64,000 bases of DNA from Pirellulales bacterium (GTDB taxonomy: Bacteria > Planctomycetota > Planctomycetia > Pirellulales > JALHPA01): assembly GCA_033762255.1 (NCBI GenBank), contig JANRLT010000008.1:124001-188000 (forward strand), read 5' to 3'. Of this stretch, positions 9,994 through 18,669 are shown in pieces. Position numbers and translations under genes: made by a program. Below the pieces are notes generated by a model. It made no database searches. It was not told the origin of the DNA and saw only the letters and a program-made list of their open reading frames with translations. Numbering within the stretch: the first letter of the stretch is position 1; each line of letters begins with the position of its first letter.

Positions 9994-10434
9994 TCAGAGC
10001 GTTTCTATGTGTAATACCGAAGAATACCTTTTGAAATCCGCCATGTTGTGGGTCAGTAAACGTGGAATCTTATAGGCGATACATGTGGCAACAATGTTCG
10101 CATCATGAATTTGCTTTCCCGCCGCCAACCCATTTTGGATGAATCCCAGCAATTCTAGCGTGACTTGCGGTGTCTCATTGGCAACTTGATAGATTCTTTG
10201 TAGCGCATTGATTTGCCCGGGTAAGTCCGTGAGAGATAACGGGATTGGCAAAATGCCCGGTCGCGTCAACTGAACCAGGTATTCACGAATAACCTGGCGG
10301 CTTATCCATCCGACTGAACCGGATTGGGCAATACCATGTAACGCTTGAATTGCTGGCCGATGAAATGGCGAACCTGGAATCGTCGCAAAGACGAGTATAT
10401 TTGTATCAATAAATATTGGGTCAACGACCGTCAT
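9994..10434 (-). CDS. PIN-domain ribonuclease toxin (VapC-like)
   Basis: A 146-residue PIN domain, the RNase fold of VapC toxins, which cleave tRNA or other RNA. The N-terminal FIDTNI carries the first metal-binding aspartate. IHDANIVA and LTHNMADFKRY in the C-terminal third supply the remaining acidic/polar site. Its start overlaps the end of the upstream gene by 14 bases, the usual antitoxin-toxin coupling. It converges on the RND pump gene with only 34 bases between stops. The active site appears intact. The RNA target is unknown. Confidence 0.85.
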   Translation of the reverse strand: MTVVDPIFIDTNILVFATIPGSPFHRPAIQALHGIAQSGSVGWISRQVIREYLVQLTRPGILPIPLSLTDLPGQINALQRIYQVANETPQVTLELLGFIQNGLAAGKQIHDANIVATCIAYKIPRLLTHNMADFKRYSSVLHIETL

Positions 10435-10663
10435 CGCTGTACAACTCCCCGCGGCTTAGCGGTAAATCATAAGACCACTTAGCCTCGTTTAAAACGGGAA
10501 AACTCCATGTACCGGTCACCGGAGGTGAAGGAGCTAATTCTGTTGTTTCATCCAAGACAGCAATAAGCCGGTGCCTTCCCACCGGAACATCCAAGGGAAG
10601 TTGGACAAGTACGCGCCGATCTTCATCAATATCAACTACGGTTTCTATTGTGCGAATTGGCAT
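10421..10663 (-). CDS. Antitoxin partner of the PIN toxin
   Basis: An 80-residue protein whose reading frame overlaps the PIN-domain gene by 14 bases. The first half (RRVLVQLPLDVPVGRHRL) has the short beta-strand pattern seen in small antitoxins that sit before PIN toxins. The second half is proline- and tryptophan-bearing and probably unstructured until it binds the toxin, and it ends in an acidic tail. I do not recognise a classical AbrB, RHH or Phd DNA-binding motif. Translation from an ATG at 10663 is preferred over upstream starts because the homology-like pattern begins there. The antitoxin role rests on position and size more than on a clear domain. Confidence 0.68.
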   Translation of the reverse strand: MPIRTIETVVDIDEDRRVLVQLPLDVPVGRHRLIAVLDETTELAPSPPVTGTWSFPVLNEAKWSYDLPLSRGELYSDDGR

Positions 10664-10768
10664 GGAGATTCTCGCTGAATTTAATGTATGTCGCGGCAAT
10701 ACATATATCATCCCAGATCATTCCTGGCTTTGCAATTGGAGTTATTGGGATGCCAATTCTGGCAATCT

Positions 10769-12634
10769 CTATGATGATTTGAAAACTCCCGGCGACAATA
10801 GTCCCGTGCCATGATCAGCCCTTGTTGCGTGGTCACCCCCACACCACTCTGGCTCCCGGGCCTCATATGTCACCCGTTCATCACTTAGCGGATGCGTCAG
10901 CGTGATCCTCCATGCATGCAAGCAGAGCGGCGGGTCGGTCAACTCGTGGGTCTGGGTTTGGCCCAATTTGCGGTCGGGCAAATATGCCTGGTCACCGCAA
11001 ATGGGCAGGTTTAGGTGCCACAGGTGCACGCGAATTTGATTGGTCCGCCCCGTCAGCGGTCGTACCCTCAGTAATGACGTGCCATCGGCAAATTCGCGCA
11101 CCAGTTGAAAATGTGTCACAGCCGGTTGGCCGTTGGCAGCGACCACACGCGTTCCCAGTTCACCGGGACAGTCTCTGATCGGCTCTGCGCAGGCAAACTC
11201 GCGCTCCCGGGGAACGCCCCGCACCCGCGCCAGGTACTCTTTTTCCACCAGGCCGCGCTCAAATTGCGGTTGGACCAGTCCCGCATATTTTCGCGTGCGG
11301 GTCAAAACCACCACCCCCGTGGTGTTGGCATCCAACCGATGCGCGGGGCGCAGTTTTTGCGGCGCATAGACTAGATTTAATAAATTTTGCAGCGTGTTGC
11401 GATTATAGCGCCCGCACGGATGCAGCGGCAGCGGGGCGGGCTTGTCCACGATCACCAGCGCTTCATCTTCGTATCGAATGCTGATCGCGGAATTGACCGT
11501 CGGCTCAATCGTCCCCGGCAGCAGCCGCAAATACGTCTCTCCCGCGCGGACGATCCGCGTCGCGGTTACCCTTTGGTGGACGTGATCCAAAATTTCCCCA
11601 GCCGCAATCAGCCGCGACCATTCTTCCCCCGCGATATGCGGAAAGACGCCCGTCAATGCGCAAACTAGTTCCCGGCCATCGTACTGATGCGGTATATGAA
11701 TCGGTCGGAAATTATCATACGGCAGGCTGCCGGGAAGCGGCTTCACCGCCAATTCGAGGGCTTCTTGTCGCCGCGCCAATGTCTCCGCCGCTTGCTCCGC
11801 TGGCGTCCGGTAGCAGTGGGGACAGGACTGACCCGGCACATACCGCGGATCAGCTTGCTCGGCGGCGGTTAACGGTTCTTGACAGGCAAAACATTGCGTG
11901 TTGTCGCTCTCGGCCAGTTCGGGATCCACGCCCACGCGCTGGTCAAAGACAAAACATTCTCCGGCATAATGGGCGTTGCCGCATTCCTCAAAATATTTGA
12001 GGATTCCGCCGTCAAGCTGTAAAACATGCTCAAATCCGCGGGATTCCAGGTAGGGTCCAGCTTTCTCACAGCGGATGCCGCCGGTGCAAAACATGACCAC
12101 CGGCTGTTTTTTAAGCTCTGGGGCCAGTTGCTCGGCGGCGGCGGGAAAATGCCGAAAATGACGAATCGGCAGCGTGACCGCCCCGGCAAAAGTGCCGAGT
12201 TTTACTTCGTAATCGTTGCGCGTATCCAGCAGTGTAACGGGACGCCCCTCATCCAGCCACTGCTTAAGTTCCCGCGGGGCCAGCTTGGGCGATGTCCGCC
12301 GCGCGGGGTCGATCCCCGGCTGGCCAAAGGCGATGATTTCCCGCTTTATCCGCACCAGCATCCGCCGAAACGGCTGATGACTGCTATAGCTATACTTGGG
12401 CGTGAGTGCTTCCAGGCCGGGAATACTTTTTAATCGGGCGAGGAGATGCTCGATTGCCGGGGGTTTTCCCGCGACAAAGAGATTAATCCCCTCTGGAGCC
12501 AACAGGATCGTGCCGCGCAGTTCGTGCTGACGACAGAGGTTTTGCAATTCCGCGCGCAGCGGTTTTAGGTCCGCGAGCGCGGCAAATTGATAGGCGGCAA
12601 TGTTGGTAAAGCGACTGGGTGATTCCTGGTCCAT
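10769..12634 (-). CDS. TrhO-type tRNA hydroxylase fused to RluA-family pseudouridine synthase
   Basis: A 621-residue fusion of two RNA-modifying enzymes. Residues 1-280 match TrhO (YceA/UPF0176), which makes 5-hydroxyuridine at tRNA position 34. They comprise an N-terminal ferredoxin-like domain, a rhodanese domain with the FCTGGIRC loop (catalytic Cys183), and a C-terminal pair of CxxC motifs at 248-251 and 271-274. Residues 310-375 look like an S4-type RNA-binding segment. Residues 380-600 are an RluA/RluD-type pseudouridine synthase with the catalytic aspartate (435) in HRLDANTTG and the GRTNQIRVH motif. The ORF extends 25 codons upstream into a low-complexity spacer, so ATG 12634, preceded by an AGGGGG run, is preferred. 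Both active sites look intact. The synthase's target uridine is unknown. Confidence 0.88.
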   Translation of the reverse strand: MDQESPSRFTNIAAYQFAALADLKPLRAELQNLCRQHELRGTILLAPEGINLFVAGKPPAIEHLLARLKSIPGLEALTPKYSYSSHQPFRRMLVRIKREIIAFGQPGIDPARRTSPKLAPRELKQWLDEGRPVTLLDTRNDYEVKLGTFAGAVTLPIRHFRHFPAAAEQLAPELKKQPVVMFCTGGIRCEKAGPYLESRGFEHVLQLDGGILKYFEECGNAHYAGECFVFDQRVGVDPELAESDNTQCFACQEPLTAAEQADPRYVPGQSCPHCYRTPAEQAAETLARRQEALELAVKPLPGSLPYDNFRPIHIPHQYDGRELVCALTGVFPHIAGEEWSRLIAAGEILDHVHQRVTATRIVRAGETYLRLLPGTIEPTVNSAISIRYEDEALVIVDKPAPLPLHPCGRYNRNTLQNLLNLVYAPQKLRPAHRLDANTTGVVVLTRTRKYAGLVQPQFERGLVEKEYLARVRGVPREREFACAEPIRDCPGELGTRVVAANGQPAVTHFQLVREFADGTSLLRVRPLTGRTNQIRVHLWHLNLPICGDQAYLPDRKLGQTQTHELTDPPLCLHAWRITLTHPLSDERVTYEAREPEWCGGDHATRADHGTGLLSPGVFKSS

Positions 12635-12900
12635 CCCCCTAAAATAGCACGTTTGTTCGTGGGAAACGAGAGGCGGGTGATGGGAGACGGGAGGTGGGAG
12701 GTGGGACAACGTTTAGCCGCGACGCGCAGCGGAGCGCGTGCCAGCGGGTCCGGAAAATAGTTTTATCACGGAGCAGCGGAGGAGTTACTGAGGTTCACGG
12801 GGAAGACAACTCCTGGCATCGGCGTCCCGTCGATGATTGGAAAATGATGGCTGGCTTTTGGCATAATCGCATCACACCGCGCAGCGGTGTAGGATCGTAG

Positions 12901-12920
12901 CCGTGGACGCAAGTCCACGG
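12901..12920. repeat. Perfect 8-bp hairpin with GCAA tetraloop
   Basis: CCGTGGAC and GTCCACGG flank GCAA, so transcripts of the plus strand would fold into a perfect 8-bp stem closed by a GNRA tetraloop. There is no T-tract, so it is not a typical terminator. It lies in a spacer with no nearby gene end. It looks like a copy of a small interspersed palindromic element; copy number elsewhere in the genome is unknown. Confidence 0.6.
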
Positions 12921-13440
12921 ACAGCAATCATATCAATAAACAAGCCAGACAGGGGGGAGCGGCGTGGCACCGTCGAAGTTTTCTTTATCAACCAGTGCTG
13001 ACCTGCCCGTGCCGGATCCATTTCCCTTGCACCAGACTTCGCAATTATGAAAAGTCGAGTGTGGCACTGGTATTCTGCAAGTGTTTGCCACAGGATGTGC
13101 GATACCCAATAGCTTAGGAATTCTTACTCAAGACCTTTCTCTAGTTCTATTCATTTCCAATCATGAAGCTCACGTTTCAACGCTGGAGTTTAACCAGAGC
13201 ATTCCGGTGGTTTTCGCTGCGTTCAACCACCGACTAAGGGCTAATATCCATACGGGATAAGGCAAATTAAAAATTTAGAATTAATAATTAAGCATGATGT
13301 GGATTGATCGTATGCTATGAAGATCTCGCTCCTCTTGAGCTACCCCTCCTTTCACCCGCATCGCACACCGCCGATGCCATCGGCGGCTTTGTGTGAATCA
13401 CTGCTAACACATTACCAAACACCAGTCGCCAAATACTATT

Positions 13441-13494
13441 TCGCCAACGGAGTTGACTCCTACAATTCATCGCCAACGGGATTGCCTCCCACAA
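13441..13494. repeat. Two direct 25-base repeats, 29 bases apart
   Basis: The unit TCGCCAACGGAGTTGACTCC followed by TACAA (13441-13465) recurs with four substitutions at 13470-13494. The bases between them are only four long, so this is a tandem-like pair and not a CRISPR array. Parts of the unit, in inverse orientation (CAACTCCGTTGG, TAGGAGT), recur near 61291-61315, which suggests a genome-wide interspersed family. Confidence 0.6.
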
Positions 13495-13661
13495 ATCCCC
13501 CAAATCTAGCTTGCTTCAGTGACACGGGGGGGGTACCATAATAATCGCCCACCTAATGCCCGCTTTGTCACCCACCTCCCGCCCGCCTAGGCTTTTCCGC
13601 CTATAAATACCCCGCCTTGAACTTTTCCCCTTGCCAGGCTCTCCAACCACGTGGAGTTTTT

Positions 13662-15125
13662 ATGCCACGCTCTGTCAATGGCTCCAATAACGCCTGTTCC
13701 GAGTTGCGATCCCTGGCTCGGGCCAATCGACGCCAAATCTTGCAGGTCGGTGCATTGGGCATGTTGGGCCTGGGCTTGTCGGATTGGTTCCAGCGACGGG
13801 GAGCGGCGCAGGATCCGGTCATAACGGGCGTTAATGACCTCGCTGGTCCGTCCACGGCGGCGGTAACCGCGAACGGCACGTTTGGCCGGGCCAAGCGTTG
13901 CATCTTTCTTTTTATGTGGGGCGGACCGAGCCAGCTTGATACATTCGACATGAAGCCGCAGGCCCCCAGCGATATACGGGGTGAATTTTTACCCATCAGC
14001 ACCAACGTGCCCGGTATCCAGATTTGCGAGCATTTTCAGCACTTGTCCCGCCAAATGGACAAGGTCTGCGTCATACGCACGCTCGCCCATGATGATCCGG
14101 CACATTTGTCGAGTGCCCATGCGACGTTGACGGGGCATTGGGCGCCGGTGGTCCGCAGCGATAAGGACCCCCCCAGCGAAAAGGACAGCCCGCATCTGGG
14201 TTCGGTGTTGGCGCGGTTGCGTCCTGGTCCGCGGACGGTGCCATCGTTTGTGACGTTGCCTTGGATTTGTCATCATCCCGCGGCTCCCGGCGGAAACGCC
14301 CCCGGCCAGGACGGGGGCTGGTTTGGCAAACGGTATTCACCCCTTTTGGTCACGGGGGATCCCAACTCCGCGGGCTGGCAGGCACCCACGCTGGGGCTGG
14401 TGGATGGCATTTCCCCCGCGCGACTTGGGGATCGACAGGGTTTATTAAAGGAGTTGGATCAATTTCGCGCAGGGACCGACCAACTGGGAATCTTGAGCGA
14501 ACTCTCCGCCGTACAGGAACAAGCGTTTGGATTGTTAAGCTCCGCCCAGGTGCGGACCGCGTTTGACCTTGCCGCCGAAAGCGAGGCGACGCGCGACCGT
14601 TATGGTCGCAACCTGCATGGGCAGTGCGTGTTGCTGGCGCGGCGGCTGGTGGAACAGGGGGTCCCCCTGGTGAGTGTGAATTGGCACAATGACGGGCAGA
14701 ATTTTTGGGATACGCACGGCAATAACTTTGCCCGGCTAAAAAACGACCTAATTCCTCCATCGGATCAGGCCTTGGCCGCGCTCCTGGCCGATCTGGACGA
14801 ACGGGGCCTACTGGCCGACACGCTGGTTTGCTGGGTGGGAGAATTTGGCCGCAAACCGCAAATCACCGCGGCAAACGCCGGACGCGAGCATTGGCCCGGT
14901 TGCTATGCGGGATTGCTGGCGGGGGCGGGGATTCAAGGGGGGACCACCTATGGCACGAGCGATAATTTTGCCATGCGTCCGCTAGAAAACCCGGTCTCGC
15001 CGCTGGACTACGCCGCGACGGTGCTGCATCTGCTGGGGATTGACCCGATGACGCTGGTGAACGACCGCCTGGGTCGACCGCTGCAACTGTGCGAGGGTCG
15101 GGTGGTCCGCGGGGTGCTGGGGTAA
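13662..15125 (+). CDS. DUF1501 family Tat-exported protein
   Basis: A 487-residue member of the DUF1501 family, sulfatase-like (alkaline-phosphatase-fold) proteins that are extremely common in planctomycetes and usually paired with DUF1800/DUF1549 cytochrome-type partners. The N-terminus has a twin-arginine pattern (RRQILQVGALGMLGLG) consistent with export as a folded protein. Family landmarks are the FMWGGPSQLDTFDMKP stretch, the GEFGRKP motif and the late HWP segment. ATG 13662 is chosen because GTGGAG lies 5 bases upstream; the frame is open for 15 more codons. No partner gene is adjacent, which is unusual for the family. The biochemical function is not established. Confidence 0.9.
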   Translation: MPRSVNGSNNACSELRSLARANRRQILQVGALGMLGLGLSDWFQRRGAAQDPVITGVNDLAGPSTAAVTANGTFGRAKRCIFLFMWGGPSQLDTFDMKPQAPSDIRGEFLPISTNVPGIQICEHFQHLSRQMDKVCVIRTLAHDDPAHLSSAHATLTGHWAPVVRSDKDPPSEKDSPHLGSVLARLRPGPRTVPSFVTLPWICHHPAAPGGNAPGQDGGWFGKRYSPLLVTGDPNSAGWQAPTLGLVDGISPARLGDRQGLLKELDQFRAGTDQLGILSELSAVQEQAFGLLSSAQVRTAFDLAAESEATRDRYGRNLHGQCVLLARRLVEQGVPLVSVNWHNDGQNFWDTHGNNFARLKNDLIPPSDQALAALLADLDERGLLADTLVCWVGEFGRKPQITAANAGREHWPGCYAGLLAGAGIQGGTTYGTSDNFAMRPLENPVSPLDYAATVLHLLGIDPMTLVNDRLGRPLQLCEGRVVRGVLG

Positions 15126-15157
15126 GGTAAAGTGCCTAGTCTATTTGCAATTTATTT

Positions 15158-15166
15158 TGCTATAAT
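15158..15166 (+). promoter_or_regulatory. Extended -10 promoter (TGCTATAAT), possibly leaderless start
   Basis: TGCTATAAT matches an extended -10 element. Its last base is 7 bases before the ATG at 15173, so transcription would be expected to begin at or next to the start codon. There is no ribosome-binding site in the 47-base gap. A well-spaced -35 element is not evident. Confidence 0.5.
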
Positions 15167-15172
15167 ATCTAC

Positions 15173-16882
15173 ATGGCAAAAACAATTTTATTAGAGACGC
15201 GCACAGTCACGTTCTTGGAACTGGTTGGTAATGGCCGGCAGTTTGAGATTCCTAAATTTCAACGCGATTATTCGTGGGAAGAAGAACAATGGGATGACCT
15301 CTGGAATGACGTGCTAGCCTTACGGGACAATTTGGAAGATCGACATTATATGGGGGCTTTGGTTTCCCAACCGAAATCTGATCGGAAGTACGACATTATT
15401 GATGGCCAGCAGCGTTTGGCGACTTTGACTATTTTGGCATTGGCTATTATCAGTCAATTGCATATTCTGGCCGATTCCGGAATTGAAGCAGAACAAAATT
15501 CGGATCGGGCGGATTCTCTACGCGCCCGATTTATTGGCGAAAAAGACCCTGCTTCCCTGGTGGAAGTCAGCAAGTTGACGCTGAATGAAACCGATGATCC
15601 GTTCTTTCAAGAGTACCTAGTGCAATTACGAACACCTAGCAATCCCCGCGGTTTGCCAAAGTCGAACCGGTTGCTTTATCAATGCTTTCTATGGTTTAGC
15701 AAGCATTTAAGTGAACTGATCAGCGAGAAGAGTCTTACAGGTCAGCAAATCGCGGAACTACTTAATGAAGTTATTGCCCGTCGCTTGGTGTTTATACAGA
15801 TCAATGTGGATGATGATTTGAACGCCTACACAGTTTTTGAAACGCTCAATGCTCGCGGGTTGGAATTGTCCGCCACAGATTTACTGAAAAATTACTTATT
15901 TTCAAAAATTAAGACATCCTCGGATTTAAAATCTCTGCAACGCCGCTGGCAAATCCTCATGGGGATCGTCAAACAAGAACGCTTTCCCGAGTTTTTGCGA
16001 TATCATTTACTCTGCGATCAACCCAAGATTCGCACGAGTCGCTTATTTAAGATTGTGCGACAGCAAGTACAGAATGGCACGCAAGTTTTTCAATTAATGA
16101 ATGCCCTGGAAAGCCGCGCCGAAATTTTTGCGGCACTCACGGATGAATCGCACGAATATTGGGTAGAAAACAGAGATGCCAAAATGCTTATTCGCGAAAG
16201 AATATTATTGAAGAGTCAACAGTCCACGCCCCTGCTGTTTGCCGCCAAAGAAAAAATGAGTGATGGGGACTTTAACAGCGTTCTCAATGCAACAAATATC
16301 TTTACATTCCGCTACACAACGGTTAGCAGCCTGAATACCAATGAACTTGAACCATTATACCATCAAGCCGCCCAGGCAATTTTAAGCGGCCGAGCACGAA
16401 CACCGGCTGAAGTGTTTGCCATTCTGCGACCACATTATGTTGAAGACGCTCAATTTTGTAATGCTTTTGAGCTTTTGGATTTACCCGCCACAGGACAAAC
16501 AAAAAAACTGGCAAAGTATATTTTGTGCAAGCTGGAAAGCGATGCCAGCAATTCATTTCTGGATTATGAAACGGACCCTGGCACGATTGAGCATATTTTT
16601 CCGCAAAATCCGCTGCCCTTATGGTATGGTGAAGAATCTAATCAGGAATGGTCAAAGCAAGTAGACCGACTTGCGAATCTCACGCTACTCGAAGCGTTTT
16701 TAAATCGCGAAGTGGCCAATCTCCCTTATATTGATAAAGTTCCTGTTTACGCCCGCAGTGGCTATCGGATTACCCAGGCTCTAGCGGCGATGGCTCCGAA
16801 TGATTGGACGATCGCCCATTTAGAAAAACGTCAGTCGCTGTTTGCCGAGCGGGCCGTACATATTTGGCGAGTGGATTACTAA
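15173..16882 (+). CDS. GmrSD-like DUF262/DUF1524 protein
   Basis: A 569-residue protein with the two-domain plan of GmrSD-type restriction proteins, which use NTP to cleave modified (for example glucosylated) phage DNA. The N-terminal DUF262 part shows IPKFQRDYSW at 27-36 and DGQQR at 77-81, the ParB/sulfiredoxin-like nucleotide site. The C-terminal DUF1524 part shows the HNH-like TIEHIFPQNP near 471-480. Both domains are on one chain. The gene is visibly more AT-rich than its neighbours and has its own promoter, consistent with acquisition by transfer. No methyltransferase, integrase or other defence gene adjoins it. A role in anti-phage defence is inferred from the family and untested for this protein. 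Confidence 0.82.
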   Translation: MAKTILLETRTVTFLELVGNGRQFEIPKFQRDYSWEEEQWDDLWNDVLALRDNLEDRHYMGALVSQPKSDRKYDIIDGQQRLATLTILALAIISQLHILADSGIEAEQNSDRADSLRARFIGEKDPASLVEVSKLTLNETDDPFFQEYLVQLRTPSNPRGLPKSNRLLYQCFLWFSKHLSELISEKSLTGQQIAELLNEVIARRLVFIQINVDDDLNAYTVFETLNARGLELSATDLLKNYLFSKIKTSSDLKSLQRRWQILMGIVKQERFPEFLRYHLLCDQPKIRTSRLFKIVRQQVQNGTQVFQLMNALESRAEIFAALTDESHEYWVENRDAKMLIRERILLKSQQSTPLLFAAKEKMSDGDFNSVLNATNIFTFRYTTVSSLNTNELEPLYHQAAQAILSGRARTPAEVFAILRPHYVEDAQFCNAFELLDLPATGQTKKLAKYILCKLESDASNSFLDYETDPGTIEHIFPQNPLPLWYGEESNQEWSKQVDRLANLTLLEAFLNREVANLPYIDKVPVYARSGYRITQALAAMAPNDWTIAHLEKRQSLFAERAVHIWRVDY

Positions 16883-16923
16883 TAGTCATCTCTGCGGCGA
16901 AATATATACCAAAGTGACTGACC

Positions 16924-17715
16924 ATGTTCCACCTTCACGACCAACTCGCGCTTGTCACCGGGGCCAGCCGGGGGATCGGGCTGGGCATCGCGCGCGGCCT
17001 GAGGGAGGCCGGGGCAAGTGTGATCCTGGTCGCGCGGGACGAAGGCGCCTTAGCCGCGGCCGCGGAAAGCTTAACACAGGGTGACGTTTATACGCCTCCC
17101 GACACGGCGCACACTCTCCCGCGTATCATCACGGCCCCGTGCGATATAACAGCGGTCGATCGGCTAAAGCCCTGGTATCAGGACCTGGTGACACAGCATG
17201 GCCCGCCGAGCATTTTGGTCAATGCCGCTGGTACGACTAATCGCGGGGCCGCGCTCGAGCAGCCGCTGGACGATTTTGTCAATTTGCACACGCTGAACGT
17301 CACCGCGCTCTATGAACTTTGCCGTTTGTTTGCCCGCGAACGTATCACCCGCGGGTTGCCGGGTAAGATTATCAACATTGCATCGTTGATGTCGTTTGCC
17401 AGCCGTCCCGGCACCGCAGCCTACACCAGCACCAAAGGGGCCGTCGCCCAACTGACCAAGGCGTTGGCCGTGGAATGGGCCAAGCACCGCATTCTGGTCA
17501 ACGCCCTCGCCCCCGGCTATATCGCCACGCCCCTCACCCAGGCTCTAGCCGATGATCCGCAATTTTCCGCCTGGGTGCGGCAGCGCTGTCCGCTGGGTCG
17601 ATGGGGGACACCCGCGGACCTGGCTGGACCGGCGGTCTTTTTGGCCTCATCCGCCGCGGATTTTATCACCGGTCACATCCTGACTGTGGATGGGGGGTGG
17701 TTGGCTGGATTTTAA
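16924..17715 (+). CDS. Short-chain dehydrogenase/reductase
   Basis: A 263-residue NAD(P)-dependent oxidoreductase of the classical SDR family. The cofactor motif is TGASRGIG at residues 12-19. NAAG follows near 100-103 and the catalytic Ser, Tyr and Lys appear in IASLMS and YTSTKGAV. The C-terminal GHILTVDGGW is typical of gluconate-5-dehydrogenase/3-oxoacyl-ACP-reductase-like members. Compared with such relatives there is a small insertion after the third strand (about residues 52-64). The substrate cannot be told. It starts 41 bases after the GmrSD-like gene and probably does not belong to it functionally, since its base composition is that of the rest of the region. Confidence 0.9.
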   Translation: MFHLHDQLALVTGASRGIGLGIARGLREAGASVILVARDEGALAAAAESLTQGDVYTPPDTAHTLPRIITAPCDITAVDRLKPWYQDLVTQHGPPSILVNAAGTTNRGAALEQPLDDFVNLHTLNVTALYELCRLFARERITRGLPGKIINIASLMSFASRPGTAAYTSTKGAVAQLTKALAVEWAKHRILVNALAPGYIATPLTQALADDPQFSAWVRQRCPLGRWGTPADLAGPAVFLASSAADFITGHILTVDGGWLAGF

Positions 17716-17934
17716 GTTTCATGGAAATCACTCTCGCCAGGCAAATATAGTCTGGTTCATTGAGATAAACCGTCTTGCTCTTGCGACAGTGGGTGGCAAC
17801 GCAACTGGACGGCATTTGCATTTTTTACGATCTTGCGTCAAAATGTATCTATAGCCGCAAAGTCAATCAGGTTAAGCTGTTGCAATTCGTTTTGGCACCA
17901 ATTCCCTCCGATAGTCGCCGCCGGATCACCCGCC

Positions 17935-18669
17935 ATGCCGTTTCAATTTGCCTGTCCCCAGGGGCATTTGCTTTCCGCCGACGAGTCGCAACAGGGGCGG
18001 CGCTGCACTTGTCCGCACTGCGGTCTACAATTTGCCATACCTTTTTTGCATCCTTCCCATCCCGCGGAAGTCCACCCCGCTGCTCCGGGGATGCCCTTTG
18101 GCCAACCGGGCTACCCGGCCTTAGGCCAGGGTGCCCCCCCTACCGCGGGCTTTCCCCCTCATTTTGGCCAGTCGCCGGATTCGCCGCCCTGGGCGCAGAC
18201 GGGGCCAGCCATGTATCCCCAGGCCGCGTCTGTACCTGGGCACCCCGGATTTCCGCCTGCGGGGATGGCGGGGCAGCGGGAAACTCCGGCTTTTCCGTTT
18301 CTTAATGAGCAAGCGACCGCCACGGATAAAAAGTACAGCTTGAATGACCTGGCCGGCGAAATTTCCGCGCCGGCGGAGGATCTAGGTGGGGGGCAAAGCG
18401 CGTCGCGGATTTTGCATATTCCTTGTCCCAAGGGACATATTTTGGAGACCGGGGACGATATGCTGGATCAGGATGTGTTATGTCCTTTTTGCGAGACCCA
18501 ATTTCGCCTGAAATACGCCAACAGCCTGGAATCACGCAAAAAAGTCGAAGAAGAACTGGCGATTCGCGACGCCCGCAGCGGGGATTTTTGGCTGAAGGCG
18601 GCGATCGGTTTGGCGATTGTTGTGCTGGCGGGCTTGGTGGGGATGATTGTCTGGATTAACACCAAGTAA
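17935..18669 (+). CDS. Double zinc-ribbon, tail-anchored membrane protein
   Basis: A 244-residue protein of unknown function. Residues 5-30 form a zinc-ribbon-like motif (CPQGHLL...CPHC). A long proline/glycine/glutamine-rich linker follows (about 45-125), then a second ribbon of the same build (CPKGHIL...CPFC) near 163-188. A single membrane segment (about 220-240) ends the protein, placing the ribbons in the cytoplasm if it is inserted as a tail anchor. ATG 17935 is preferred because the longer ORF's extra 34 codons lack any pattern. The repeated CPxGH(L/I)L module indicates an internal duplication. It could sense or bind nucleic acid, metal or protein; I do not assign a function. Confidence 0.6.
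   Translation: MPFQFACPQGHLLSADESQQGRRCTCPHCGLQFAIPFLHPSHPAEVHPAAPGMPFGQPGYPALGQGAPPTAGFPPHFGQSPDSPPWAQTGPAMYPQAASVPGHPGFPPAGMAGQRETPAFPFLNEQATATDKKYSLNDLAGEISAPAEDLGGGQSASRILHIPCPKGHILETGDDMLDQDVLCPFCETQFRLKYANSLESRKKVEEELAIRDARSGDFWLKAAIGLAIVVLAGLVGMIVWINTK

Larger units (their letters stand above)
12635..13661. other. Long gene-poor spacer with short repeats
   Basis: About 1 kb between divergent genes with no ORF I would call coding. It starts with a purine-rich tract (12661-12710). Next is a segment near 12766-12800 of the 'cacggag...gaggttcacgg' kind. A GNRA-capped hairpin lies at 12901-12920, an AT-rich simple stretch near 13265-13290 and a 25-base direct repeat at 13441-13494. The short ORFs here run through repeats and are not convincing. 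The DUF1501 gene's ribosome-binding site (GTGGAG, 13651-13656) is at the end. Confidence 0.6.

Noticed and set aside
12694-12900. Short ORF in the repeat-bearing spacer
   Set aside because: It runs through repeats and has no recognisable pattern.
13441-13494. CRISPR array
   Set aside because: Only two repeat copies with a 4-base gap, no spacers of the right length, and no cas genes in the window.
13315-13541. Two short ORFs on opposite strands around the 25-base direct repeat
   Set aside because: Both read through repeat units; no protein-like pattern.
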